From positions 4,459,001 to 4,523,000 of the forward strand of contig NZ_CP050699.1 of the NCBI RefSeq assembly GCF_005116675.2: 64,000 nucleotides of DNA, given 5' to 3'. Below, in pieces: positions 35,118-44,249 of the stretch (the stretch's first letter is position 1; each line of letters starts with the position of its first letter). This stretch comes from Desulfosediminicola ganghwensis (GTDB lineage: Bacteria > Desulfobacterota > Desulfobulbia > Desulfobulbales > Desulfocapsaceae). The notes under the pieces were generated by a model. The model ran no database searches. It was not told where the DNA came from and saw only the letters and a program-made list of their open reading frames with translations. A program made the translations under genes and the position numbers.

Positions 35118-36980
35118 TCAGTGCCGTTCCACCAATTTATCATCTTCGAACACCCCGCGTACAACCCCGCCGTCCGGTAGAGTCAGAGTGCCGGTACCAT
35201 CACGGCGGCCTTTTTCAAACTGTCCTTCAAATCTGCTCCCATCGTTGGAAACAAGTACGCCATTGCCATGGGGCACATCTTCTAAAAATTCACCCTGGTA
35301 GACACTCAGGTCACTGTAGGTCAATCTGCCGGTTCCACTAAATTTGCCTGCGTCGAAGTTTCCTTCATAGACGGAACCGTCCGCAAAAATGTAAATGCCA
35401 TCACCGGAAAACTGGTCGTTGACGAATGTACCGGTATATGAAGTAGCATCCGGGTAGGTTAACGTTCCTTTTCCGTTTTTTACACCGTCTGCAAATTCAC
35501 CACGATATTCACGCTTATCTGAATAGGTGTAGATGCCTTGACCGTGGATTTTCCCAAACGAAAACTGACCTTCATAGACGTCACCATTGGCAAAACGCAA
35601 GTTTCCATCCCCCTGCATCAAACCATCCTGCACCCCGCCTGAATAGATTGAGCCGTCCGGGAAGAGCATCTGTGCCGAGCCGGTCACCGGCTCGTAGGTC
35701 ATGTTGTCATGACAGATACGGCCATCATGGTAAACAAACCCGTCACCATTCGGTGAGAGCTCTTCAGGTGAAGTTATCTCATTCACCACAGGGGCGTCTC
35801 CGCTTTCGGCGGTCACAGCCATTGCCATCGCTGAAGTTGCTGCAACTGCTGCCGGTACGACTTCATCACTGTTTTCATCTGCCACCTGCTCCTCACCTGG
35901 CACAAGAGACTCAGCTGGCGGATATGCCTGGTCAACGATGGCTTTCGTTGGCTGGCTTCGTATCTCAACCGGATCAGGATAAACCGGTTTACCGGCCACA
36001 AAGGCACCGGCAAACTTTGAACCGTCAGCCCGGGTAAGTTCGCCCTCTCCTTCTATCTGGTCATTGCGGAAATTTCCTGTATAAACGCTACCATCCTTAT
36101 AATGAAAGGTGCCGAAGCCGTGCCGCTTGCCGTCAATGAATTCACCATCGTACCTGCTGCCGTTCGGGTATTCGAGTACACCGGTGCCCTCCTGCCGGTC
36201 GTCAACAAAGTGCCCAAAATAGACCCAGCCTTCTGTGGAAAAGTATGCACCCTTGCCATGTCGCTTGTTATGCCGAAAGATCCCGCTGTAGCGACTTCCG
36301 TCAGGATAGATGAGAGTCCCCTCACCATTAAATCCGCCGAGCGCAAACATGCCGCTATAGACGCTCCCGTCAGCATTTTCCAGTTTGCCTGGCCCATGCC
36401 ACTGACCTATACGATAGCCGCCGCTATAGCGGCTGCCATCTGCATAGGTCTGAGTTCCTTCCCCATCTCTTTTCCCGTGGGCAAAATGTCCTTCATACCG
36501 GGTCCCATCCGGATAATCCAACTTACCCTCACCATGAATAATGCTGTTTCTGAACTCTCCGGTATAGCTGCGGCCATCAGGATACATGAGGGTACCGGTA
36601 CCATGGTATTTACCCAGGTTGAAATCCCCGCTGTACCGTACGCCATCTGGGCTGATCAGCTCACCTTGGCCATGGATGACATTTTCACGGAAATTACCAA
36701 GGTATTTTCGGCCATCAGCACCGAGCAATTTGCCCTTGCCATGAAACCGGCCGTTACGAAAATTGCCCTCATAGACAGTACCATCCGGGTAACGCAGGGT
36801 ACCTTCACCGCTCCCCATGGCGTTTACAAACCCGCCACGATATTCCCGCCCGTCGGAATGGATATAGACACCTGTGCCGTTAATGCAGTTCCCTTCAATA
36901 CATTCCGCACCGGCACTACAAACCCCACCTGTCAATACCGCACATACGGCCCCCAGCTGCAACACTCTTTTCACGCCCAC
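35118..36980 (-). CDS. Secreted MORN-repeat protein, 620 aa
   Basis: A Sec signal (VKRVLQLGAVCAVLTGGVCS, cleavage near SAGA-EC) is followed by two blocks of 23-residue MORN repeats of the form YxGxFxxGxxHGxGxxxYxDG. I count 13 in block 1 (about residues 48-335) and 8 in block 2 (about 445-620). The linker (about 340-440) is Ala/Glu/Pro/Val-rich and low complexity. A few Cys at the N-terminus (CIEGNC) and in FVYHDGRICHDN. MORN proteins bind lipids and act as scaffolds or rulers in eukaryotes; bacterial secreted versions are uncharacterised. It is 40 bp after avtA but functionally unrelated. Confidence 0.85.
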   Translation of the reverse strand: MGVKRVLQLGAVCAVLTGGVCSAGAECIEGNCINGTGVYIHSDGREYRGGFVNAMGSGEGTLRYPDGTVYEGNFRNGRFHGKGKLLGADGRKYLGNFRENVIHGQGELISPDGVRYSGDFNLGKYHGTGTLMYPDGRSYTGEFRNSIIHGEGKLDYPDGTRYEGHFAHGKRDGEGTQTYADGSRYSGGYRIGQWHGPGKLENADGSVYSGMFALGGFNGEGTLIYPDGSRYSGIFRHNKRHGKGAYFSTEGWVYFGHFVDDRQEGTGVLEYPNGSRYDGEFIDGKRHGFGTFHYKDGSVYTGNFRNDQIEGEGELTRADGSKFAGAFVAGKPVYPDPVEIRSQPTKAIVDQAYPPAESLVPGEEQVADENSDEVVPAAVAATSAMAMAVTAESGDAPVVNEITSPEELSPNGDGFVYHDGRICHDNMTYEPVTGSAQMLFPDGSIYSGGVQDGLMQGDGNLRFANGDVYEGQFSFGKIHGQGIYTYSDKREYRGEFADGVKNGKGTLTYPDATSYTGTFVNDQFSGDGIYIFADGSVYEGNFDAGKFSGTGRLTYSDLSVYQGEFLEDVPHGNGVLVSNDGSRFEGQFEKGRRDGTGTLTLPDGGVVRGVFEDDKLVERH

Positions 36981-37020
36981 AGTGTCCCCTTACTCCTGAT
37001 TAGGTTAACCTTTTTCTCCC

Positions 37021-38280
37021 TTATTTTCCCTGAGAGTACGCCTTTTTAACCTCTTCCGCTATGATAGCCAGCCCCCGCGCCACGTCATCGTCATCCTGCG
37101 AATAGGTTACCCGGATACACTCCTGCATATGCTGCCACTCTTCGTCTATTCCTGGGTAGAAGTAGTGCCCGGAAACAATCAACACACCACGTTTCTTCAG
37201 CCGCTCATAAAGCTCCAGGCTCGAAATCGGCATATCCTCAAACCAGAGCCAGAGAAACATCGCGCCTTCCGGTTTATGAATGCGACACGGCACACCGGTA
37301 AATTCTTTTCGCACCACTTCCACCGCCCGTTCCATCTTCTTTTTATAAAAAGGTCTGATGGTGGAACGGCTGATGTCAATGATCTCCCCGTTGTCGATCA
37401 TGTGCTCAGTGAGTACCGCACCGAAACTGCTGGGCGAAAGAGACATGATGGCATTAATGCTGGCCAGAGCCCGTACTATTTCGGGTTTTGCCACAATTAT
37501 ACCGGTGCGAACAGCAGGCAATCCTAGTTTGGATAATGAGAAACATACCACCATGTTCTCGTTCCATGACGGAGTGGCCTCGCAATACACCATAGAGGGG
37601 AACGGCAGCCCGTAAGCATTATCGACGATCAGGGGCACCCCACGCTCTAATGCCAGCTGGTTGAGTTTTTCCAGCTCATGATCGGTAATGACATTGCCTG
37701 TAGGGTTAGTAGGTCTTGAGACACAGATTGCCCCGATATCCTCACCAATGGTCAGGTTCTCAAAATCAATATGGTATTTAAAAAGGTCACCATCGACCTC
37801 TATTATGGGCTTGGTCGAAACAAAAAAGTCATCACTCAACCCCAGGTCCGCATACCCTATATACTCAGGCGCCAACGGCAGACAGATCTTTTTTCTTGAA
37901 CCGTCACCATAACGTCCGGCGAAAAGATTGAAGAGCATGAAGAAGGCGGTCTGACTGCCATTGGTCAGGCAGATATTTTCCGGGCCAACCTCCCAACCGA
38001 ACTCACGCTGCAGCATTTTCGCAAGGCCGGACACAAAACGACTCTCCCCCTGTGGCGGATCGTAGGCCCCGATCAGCCGATGAAACTCCTTGCGGTCACA
38101 GCACATGTCTTTGAGCTTTTCCCTGAGCATATCCTGAAACTCGGGAACCACTCCTGGGTTACCGCCACCCATCATGATCATGTTGTCACCACCAAGGGCC
38201 TTTGCTTCACCCAGGTCATCCATCAGCGAGAGAATTCCCGCATTGCACGTAAGTTGTTCACCAAATTCTGTAAATTTCAT
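37021..38280 (-). CDS. avtA: Valine-pyruvate aminotransferase
   Basis: The 419-residue PLP enzyme follows E. coli AvtA closely along its length: MMGGGNPGVVPEFQDML, NICLTNGSQTAFFMLFNLF, PLAPEYIGYADLGLSDD, CVSRPTNPTGNVITDHELEK and the PLP-lysine segment SLSKLGLPAVRTGI. AvtA interconverts valine/alanine with 2-oxoisovalerate/pyruvate, linking alanine and branched-chain amino-acid pools. It lies downstream of the Gate-domain gene (28 bp) and upstream of the MORN gene. No Shine-Dalgarno is obvious. Confidence 0.93.
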   Translation of the reverse strand: MKFTEFGEQLTCNAGILSLMDDLGEAKALGGDNMIMMGGGNPGVVPEFQDMLREKLKDMCCDRKEFHRLIGAYDPPQGESRFVSGLAKMLQREFGWEVGPENICLTNGSQTAFFMLFNLFAGRYGDGSRKKICLPLAPEYIGYADLGLSDDFFVSTKPIIEVDGDLFKYHIDFENLTIGEDIGAICVSRPTNPTGNVITDHELEKLNQLALERGVPLIVDNAYGLPFPSMVYCEATPSWNENMVVCFSLSKLGLPAVRTGIIVAKPEIVRALASINAIMSLSPSSFGAVLTEHMIDNGEIIDISRSTIRPFYKKKMERAVEVVRKEFTGVPCRIHKPEGAMFLWLWFEDMPISSLELYERLKKRGVLIVSGHYFYPGIDEEWQHMQECIRVTYSQDDDDVARGLAIIAEEVKKAYSQGK

Positions 38281-38308
38281 ATTTGACTGTCTTCAGCTTT
38301 TGAAGTTT

Positions 38309-39283
38309 TCATATTACGTTGTCAGACATCTCTTTTCTGCCTGCAAACTGAGCACGCAGACGCACCAATATATAAATCACTACCAGGGAAAAAATTATCC
38401 TGCCCCAGAGAATCCCACCGAGCTTGCCGCCCAGGGCAAACATCAGCAGGGTGTCCTCAACCAGGCCATGGCAAAGGGCCATCAGCGCCATCGAGTTGTA
38501 AATTTCCCCCCTGGCCATCTTACCTGCGGCAACTTCCCTGATAATAAGGGCGCCGCCATAGCCAATACCAAGAATCATGCCCACTACGGTAATCGGCGCA
38601 GCGTCCCGGCCCATACCGAAATGGGGCAGCACCGGGGCAAGAAGTCTCTCGAGCAGATCCAGCACCCCCAGTACCTTTAATATCCGCATAAAAAGCAGGA
38701 TACAGAAGATCACCACAATGATCAGGCCGATATTTTTGCATTGCTGCAACAGCCATTGCCAATGGTTCAGATGCTCTGTTGCCACAGCAAAAATAGTGGG
38801 AGCCGGCTGCTGCCACACATCAAAACCAATACAGAGGCGACTGAGGATAAAGCAATAGAGCACCGCGCCACCCAGGCGCAGGAGCACGATGGGCATAACC
38901 GGAGTTCCGGTTTTTTTGCTGATACTCAGCTCAATGGGCAAAGAGTGAGCGAACAGCATCGCCGCACAGAGCACGGTCACCTGCGCAACCGTCAGCTCCA
39001 GGCCCGATGCAAGGGCTGCGAACACAGCCATCCCGCCATACAGGGTGGTGAGCATAGCCGTAGCCCAGACCAGACCCAGCTCACCCGGCAAACCTATCAG
39101 GCCCATGAGCGGTTCCAGCCATCTGGAGATTACGACAATCATGCCGAGTTCTTCCAGAATTCTGGTTAGGATCATGATCGGGACTGTGATCTTGATCAAC
39201 TCCCAGCTCGTCAGCCAGGTATTCTTTGCTAAAGAGAGCGCCAGGCTCCGTATTCGTTCTACCAACTCAACCACCCAATGCAC
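38309..39283 (-). CDS. Nucleoside-recognition (Gate) domain membrane protein
   Basis: A 324-residue inner-membrane protein with about eight hydrophobic segments and two Gate-type halves: ITVPIMILTRILEELGMI with GLPGELGLVWATAMLTTLYG in the first, and VVGMILGIGYGGALIIREVA followed by CHGLVEDTLLMFALGG in the second. The Gate domain is shared with CNT nucleoside carriers, SpmA/SpmB and FeoB. The start is a GTG and uncertain by several codons. Substrate unknown. It precedes avtA, so a role in export or uptake linked to amino-acid metabolism is possible but unproven. Confidence 0.8.
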   Translation of the reverse strand: MHWVVELVERIRSLALSLAKNTWLTSWELIKITVPIMILTRILEELGMIVVISRWLEPLMGLIGLPGELGLVWATAMLTTLYGGMAVFAALASGLELTVAQVTVLCAAMLFAHSLPIELSISKKTGTPVMPIVLLRLGGAVLYCFILSRLCIGFDVWQQPAPTIFAVATEHLNHWQWLLQQCKNIGLIIVVIFCILLFMRILKVLGVLDLLERLLAPVLPHFGMGRDAAPITVVGMILGIGYGGALIIREVAAGKMARGEIYNSMALMALCHGLVEDTLLMFALGGKLGGILWGRIIFSLVVIYILVRLRAQFAGRKEMSDNVI

Positions 39284-39832
39284 TCGAAAAACGGTGCAGA
39301 TCCTTACAAGACATTCATAAGATTTAATAGAAACAGCTACATCTAAATATCATGCCATACGTGAAAACCACCAAAGGAAAGGTCTGTTTCAGACTCTTCG
39401 CCAATTTCCCGTCTTACCTCCCGTCTTCGGCAAGAAAGCTGACAGTCGAAACCGGAGTTTTCATATACCACTATGGCCGGATTGCGATTACTTCATTAAT
39501 TCAATGGCGTTACAGGCATAAGATCGTGCAGCCTGGTAGGTCATATAGAAGAATTTGCAATTACGACAACGCTGGGAAGACGACATCTGACGCCTCTTCA
39601 TCAATGGCTGAAAATTATCGATATACATTGGCTGGAAAGCCAACTGGAATCTTTCGTTTCCTGATCGCGAAGAGCTCAATGTACGAAGCTCTTGTCAATT
39701 ATCCTCTCAGGAATAAAAGGAAAGATACCACCACAATATAAAAATGCCACAGGAATAGCACTGTGTTGGAAGGGTAATGGGGATACGGCAGGCAGGCCGG
39801 ATCGATCCGGCCCTCGATGGAACAGTGATCCG
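39284..39832. other. Intergenic region with one doubtful small gene
   Basis: This 549-bp gap between sixA and the Gate-domain gene holds a doubtful 63-residue frame (39488-39679, minus). Plus-strand frames at 39352-39741 and 39692-39967 are not protein-like. No terminator hairpin was seen by eye. Confidence 0.4.
39488..39679 (-). CDS. Possible small CxxC protein, 63 aa or shorter
   Basis: The frame opens at a TTG (39679), with internal ATGs. Its C-terminal half reads CRNCKFFYMTYQAARSY followed by CNAIELM. The Cys-x2-Cys, Phe-Tyr-x-Thr and later Cys-x-Ala spacing resembles a family of short Cys proteins whose usual copies continue for another 20-30 residues. Here a stop follows soon, so this is either a short member or a truncated remnant. 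No ribosome-binding site is evident. Confidence 0.3.
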   Translation of the reverse strand: MSSSRSGNERFQLAFQPMYIDNFQPLMKRRQMSSSQRCRNCKFFYMTYQAARSYACNAIELMK

Positions 39833-40342
39833 TCACTTGCGACTATGTTCAGGATGCCTCTTGGGGTAGTCGAAGAACTGCAAATGCCCTCCAGCCTCTC
39901 CCACCTGATGCCAGCCATCGATATCAAAAGCGATCCCGACGATGCCACAGGTGGGAACATTACCTAAAGGCTCATTGGTGAGATATTCAGCAAAATCGGT
40001 AAGCACATAGTTATGCCCTACCAGAAAAAGCCGTCTGATTCGATTCTCTGTCTGGCGGACGACGAGAAGTAACTTATTCATATCTGCAGTATAAATATCA
40101 CCGCGCTGCTGAATACGTTCCTGCGGGTAGCCGACGCATTCGGCAATCGTTCCTGCAGTTTTCCTGGCTCGTTTGGCGGGGCTGGTATAGACCATATCCG
40201 GCCGCACTCCATACTTTTTCAAACGCGAACCCATGAAAGGCGCGTCCCGTTTGCCGCGTTTGTTCAGCGGACGCTCAATATCATCAAGGCCGGGATTGCT
40301 CCAGCTCGACTTTGCATGGCGTATCAGATACAGCTCCTTCAT
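39833..40342 (-). CDS. sixA: SixA-type histidine phosphatase
   Basis: A 169-residue histidine-phosphatase superfamily protein with the RHG-type motif LIRHAKSSWSNPGLDD (catalytic His 8) and the second His in LFLVGHNYVLTDFAEYL. SixA proteins dephosphorylate phosphohistidine, for example on HPt domains, though homologues next to CHAD genes may act on other substrates. Its ATG overlaps the parA stop by 4 bp (ATGA), so the two are translationally coupled. The set is CHAD-parA-sixA. Confidence 0.88.
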   Translation of the reverse strand: MKELYLIRHAKSSWSNPGLDDIERPLNKRGKRDAPFMGSRLKKYGVRPDMVYTSPAKRARKTAGTIAECVGYPQERIQQRGDIYTADMNKLLLVVRQTENRIRRLFLVGHNYVLTDFAEYLTNEPLGNVPTCGIVGIAFDIDGWHQVGEAGGHLQFFDYPKRHPEHSRK

Positions 40343-41085
40343 ATCAGCTCACTCCTGTCCCACAACTCTTGCCACAGCTCCTGATAGCGCTGTGCGGCAA
40401 CAGATGTTGGAGAAACAGCACCAACCGGCTGCCGATATATTCCCATTTTCTCTATCTCTGCCTGAAATGGGATCTGGGTATCACGAAAGATCGGGTAGTG
40501 CTGAAATTTTTCCACCACATCCTTATGCATCAGTTTACGTGGTTCAACCATCGAAAAAAAGGCGTTGATTCGTTTCTCTTCTGCTCCGACTTTACGAAAG
40601 ATCTTCAACAACTGCTTCAAGGCAACCAGCGAAAGAGTTGTTGGAATGACCGGAGTAACGACAGAGTCTGCGGCGAGAATGATATTCTCTGAGAGCAGGG
40701 TTATATTGGGCGGGCAATCCATAACCAGTACATCATAATGGTCGCTCAGGCTGTCAAAAAGATTTTTCAGAGCCCGGCGCCTGGTACTCGCCTCAAGCTT
40801 AGCTAAGGCAAGGTCAAGATTGCGGAAAGAAAAATGGGCCGGCAACAGATCGAGGTTTTCGTAATCAGAGGCACGGATATACTTATCGAAACCGCCGCCC
40901 AGTAGTTTTTTACCACTGAAACTCCTGGCGGCTTTAACTCGAAAATAGTATGAAGCGGCGCCCTGGGCGTCAATATCACAGAGCAAAACCCTGTGACCTT
41001 GCCGCGCAGCACAATATGACAGGTTCACCGCCGTAGCCGTCTTGCCCACCCCTCCTTTGCTGCTATATACCGCAAAAATCTTCAT
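40339..41085 (-). CDS. ParA/MinD-type ATPase
   Basis: The 248-residue protein begins with the deviant Walker A motif SSKGGVGKTATAVNLSY, then LLCDIDAQGAASYYF and the Walker B segment VLVMDCPPNITLLSENI. ParA-family ATPases move or position cargo on the nucleoid or at the membrane. No parB follows, and the gene sits far from any origin marker in this window, so it is an orphan ParA. It is 22 bp after the CHAD gene (GAGGAAAGG just before the ATG) and overlaps sixA. Its cargo is therefore probably linked to CHAD, that is, polyphosphate. Confidence 0.88.
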   Translation of the reverse strand: MKIFAVYSSKGGVGKTATAVNLSYCAARQGHRVLLCDIDAQGAASYYFRVKAARSFSGKKLLGGGFDKYIRASDYENLDLLPAHFSFRNLDLALAKLEASTRRRALKNLFDSLSDHYDVLVMDCPPNITLLSENIILAADSVVTPVIPTTLSLVALKQLLKIFRKVGAEEKRINAFFSMVEPRKLMHKDVVEKFQHYPIFRDTQIPFQAEIEKMGIYRQPVGAVSPTSVAAQRYQELWQELWDRSELI

Positions 41086-41107
41086 CCTTTCCTCTACATC
41101 CGAGCTC

Positions 41108-42679
41108 TCAATCTACCTTCCTTTCAGGAGGCTGTTCGCACCTGCCGGCGAATATCTGCTCAAGCAGATCTATGTTCTTTTTGGCTGCGAAATTCTGAAA
41201 GGTTTGCTCGAATTTGGTCCTGACCTCCTGCTGCGCATCACCCATATGGACAATGAGCCCGCCAAGTGCCGCAGCCAGCGCCAACGAGTCGGGGGTAGTC
41301 GGTTTAAGTTGCTGCAGTCGTACCAGCAACACCTCCCGCTGTACCGAATAATCATTGAAATCGCCGAGGTTATTCTGCAGCTTCTTCATCTGCTTCAGAT
41401 ATTCAAGAGTTGCCTCTTCAGCAAATATTGAGCAGAAAAACTCGAGCATATAACGGAATTTTTTGCCCTCGATACGCAACTCATGGAGTTTTTCATCCCC
41501 TGTTTCCGGAGTAATCCTACCACCTTCTTTCAGGATGCGCTTAAACCGTTTACGGATAATCTTCTCGGCAACCTCCCGGCAGTTTGCAGCTCCCGCTGGA
41601 TAATCATCCCGATCCGGCAACAGCTCTAAAAACTGCTGCCACCCTTCTATCAGCTGAGAAAATCGCTCCGATTGAAGCGCAGCTTTCATTTGACGAAGAT
41701 CCTTTTTTCGCTGGCTGGCCAGAGTAAGAAAAAAACTTTTCAGACCGGGTTGAAGTTCCACCGGCAGCATCCCCTGGTACTGGTCTGTCATCAACAGATA
41801 TACATCCAGATCACGAACCGGCCCGGTGACGGTACCCAACCACTTAAACTCCTCCTGAAACTGGCGCACCTCGCCCTGCGGGAGATATTTTTTCAACAGG
41901 GACAGCAGAGAGCGGGTCCTTCGCACCGCCACACGAAAGTCATGGAGAAACTCCGAATCGATATCCTCCAGAGTCCCGCTAAGATTTCTGAGCATTGCCT
42001 CTTTAAGCACAATGCAAATCTGCTGCACCGCCTCAGCGATACTCGCCTCAGCCGATAACCGGCAGGAAAATTTTGAACTGGTGATACTCCTGTCCACTCC
42101 AAAAGCCTGGTGCAACCTCTCCATCAGGCTCTCATCCTCACCGCACTTCCGGAATTCCTCAGCTCTCAGAAGGGCTACCACCTTCTTCTTCGGCTTGTTA
42201 TATCCTCGCAATGGTTTGAGGATGAGCAAGGGCTGCAGCTCACGGTGTTCATCTCCATGCTCAGCACTCTGGCGAATAACGCTGAACCGCAGAACCGTTT
42301 TCTGATCTTTGTTCAGCAAGGCCACATCATTCTGAGCAGTTTCGACTGTGAACTGCGGCAGCAGCGCACGAACGTCCATACATTTTGCCAGATGTTCACG
42401 CAAGGCACCTTGGGGAAAATCCCGCAATAAAGGGCGTGGCTTTCTTGAGCCGGTCTCCGAAGCAAGGATAGCTCCGTCGAGGTTGGAAAAGGTATATTTG
42501 TATCCTGCACGCTCCACCATTACCCCGTTGGAAACAAGTCTCCAGTCCCAGGTATCAAGATAGGTGGAGCGGTACTGTTGCTCACCGGTCTCTTCAAGCA
42601 GATAGAGATCTTCAAGCTGCTGGTAGAGTCGAGACAAATCATAGCCGGGTGGTAACAGATAGGATACGTTATTCTCCAT
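41108..42679 (-). CDS. CYTH-like plus CHAD domain protein
   Basis: The start at ATG 42679 (GGAG 8 nt upstream, 523 residues) avoids the overlap with argJ that a start at 42712 would make. Residues 1-200 are CYTH-like (TYLDTWDWRLVSNGVMVERA), though the ordered EXEXK signature is not obvious, so triphosphatase activity is doubtful. Residues about 210-500 are a CHAD helical domain with HDFRVAVRRTRSLLSLLKK and KLHELRIEGKKFRYMLEFF. CHAD domains bind inorganic polyphosphate and localise to granules. It precedes parA and sixA in an overlapping array. Confidence 0.88.
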   Translation of the reverse strand: MENNVSYLLPPGYDLSRLYQQLEDLYLLEETGEQQYRSTYLDTWDWRLVSNGVMVERAGYKYTFSNLDGAILASETGSRKPRPLLRDFPQGALREHLAKCMDVRALLPQFTVETAQNDVALLNKDQKTVLRFSVIRQSAEHGDEHRELQPLLILKPLRGYNKPKKKVVALLRAEEFRKCGEDESLMERLHQAFGVDRSITSSKFSCRLSAEASIAEAVQQICIVLKEAMLRNLSGTLEDIDSEFLHDFRVAVRRTRSLLSLLKKYLPQGEVRQFQEEFKWLGTVTGPVRDLDVYLLMTDQYQGMLPVELQPGLKSFFLTLASQRKKDLRQMKAALQSERFSQLIEGWQQFLELLPDRDDYPAGAANCREVAEKIIRKRFKRILKEGGRITPETGDEKLHELRIEGKKFRYMLEFFCSIFAEEATLEYLKQMKKLQNNLGDFNDYSVQREVLLVRLQQLKPTTPDSLALAAALGGLIVHMGDAQQEVRTKFEQTFQNFAAKKNIDLLEQIFAGRCEQPPERKVD

Positions 42680-42692
42680 GCAGGAAACTCCG

Positions 42693-43880
42693 TTATGACC
42701 GATAATCGGCATTAATTTTCACATAATCAATCGAGAAATCACAGGTGTAGATTTCTTCACAACCATTACCCTCTTTCAGGTCGATGCAAACGTTGAATTT
42801 TTTCTCTTTCAAAACTTCTGATGCCTCAGCTTCCGCCTCCTTGCCCACAGCCTGACCGTCACGGGCGATCACCACATCGTTAAAGGCAATATCGACCTGA
42901 TCCGGATTGAAGCGAACACCCGACCGCCCCATTGCCGCCATAATCCGCCCCCAGTTTGCATCCTCTCCAAAGAAGGCTGTCTTAACCAGAGCGGAGTTGG
43001 CAATAGTCCTGGCCATCTTCTCCGCTTCTTCATCCTCCCGGGCACCGCAAACCCGGATAGTGATACACTTGCTCGCACCCTCACCATCCGCTACGATCAT
43101 GAGCGCCAGATCGCGTAATAACGACTCCAACGCATCCTGAAATATTGCGTAATCGGCAGCACATTCTTCATCAAGCCAGGGATTTCCGGCCTCGCCATTT
43201 GCCATTACCAGTACCATGTCATTGGTGCTGGTATCGCCATCAACCGTAATTCGGTTAAAGGTTCGCTCGACACTGCTGACCAGGGTTTTATGCAGTTCAA
43301 CAAAACCTACCTGGGCATCCGTCAGCACAAAGGCCAGCATCGTTGCCATATTCGGCATGATCATGCCGGCACCTTTGGCCATACCCATCAAAGTAATCTC
43401 CTTGCCGCCTATCACCACTTTTTTCACAGCGGTCTTCGGAACGGTATCGGTGGTCATGATCGCTTGCGCTACTTTACCGAAGTTACCTTCATCAAGACCT
43501 TCAACCAGGGTTGGAATACTCGTCTCAAAAGCCTCCATATTGAGTTGGTCCCCAATCACACCGGTAGACGAAAGCTGAACCATATTATCGGCGATCCCGA
43601 GAGCATCTGAAAGCAATTTACTCGACCGCAGGGCAGAATCCATACCCTGCTTGCCGGTACAGGCATTTGCACAACCGCTGTTTACCAGAATCGCCTGGGC
43701 TTTGCCCTCTTGTTTGAGCCGGTCCATATCAATCACAACAGGTGCTGCCTTAACCTGGCTGGTGGTAAAAGCACCTGCTGTGACAGCAGGCTTCTCACTA
43801 AAGATCAATCCAAGATCCAACCTGTCTTTGTACTTAATGCCAGCAGCTACCGCCGATGTTTTAAATCCTTTAACGCCCAT
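42693..43880 (-). CDS. argJ: Bifunctional ornithine acetyltransferase / N-acetylglutamate synthase
   Basis: ArgJ transfers acetyl groups from N-acetylornithine to glutamate in cyclic arginine synthesis. The ATG at 43880 gives 395 residues beginning MGVKGFKTSAVAAGIKY as in the family; a TTG three codons earlier is unlikely. The autocleavage Thr lies in PNMATMLAFVLTDA, so a processed alpha/beta enzyme is expected. It lies 13 bp upstream of the CHAD gene, in the same direction, but is unlikely to be functionally linked. Confidence 0.96.
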   Translation of the reverse strand: MGVKGFKTSAVAAGIKYKDRLDLGLIFSEKPAVTAGAFTTSQVKAAPVVIDMDRLKQEGKAQAILVNSGCANACTGKQGMDSALRSSKLLSDALGIADNMVQLSSTGVIGDQLNMEAFETSIPTLVEGLDEGNFGKVAQAIMTTDTVPKTAVKKVVIGGKEITLMGMAKGAGMIMPNMATMLAFVLTDAQVGFVELHKTLVSSVERTFNRITVDGDTSTNDMVLVMANGEAGNPWLDEECAADYAIFQDALESLLRDLALMIVADGEGASKCITIRVCGAREDEEAEKMARTIANSALVKTAFFGEDANWGRIMAAMGRSGVRFNPDQVDIAFNDVVIARDGQAVGKEAEAEASEVLKEKKFNVCIDLKEGNGCEEIYTCDFSIDYVKINADYRS

Positions 43881-44249
43881 GTATTTCAATGTCCTGTGTG
43901 TGAATGAAACTCAATGAAAGCTTCCATTATTCTCCGATCAGAGATTTTCAGTTTCATCTCCGACCAATTTCCCCCGTCTGACTTTTGTGCATCTCAGCCC
44001 CGGAACGGATCTGCAAGATATCATTTCCCTTGCAACCGGGCGCGTGATTCAATACAATCTATCATTTATCTGTCTGAATATGCTACCCTAAAATCATAGA
44101 GACCAGTGTTGCTCCCCATCTAAAAACACTAGGGAACAATAGTGATTGATAACCCGCATACTTCAGAATACCGACCACAGTTCTAACATCTTTCAGCAGC
44201 CGTTACGGCCGTTAATAACAGATCATTCCACACTATTACCAATCTCTTT
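43881..44249. other. Divergent region between argJ and cls
   Basis: This 369-bp gap must carry promoters for argJ (minus) and cls (plus), but no clear box pair was found. The short frame at 43914-44099 has no site or family resemblance. No hairpin with long arms was seen. Confidence 0.35.

Noticed and set aside
36102-37049. 315-codon plus-strand frame opposite the MORN gene
   Set aside because: Its periodic composition comes from the MORN repeats on the other strand.
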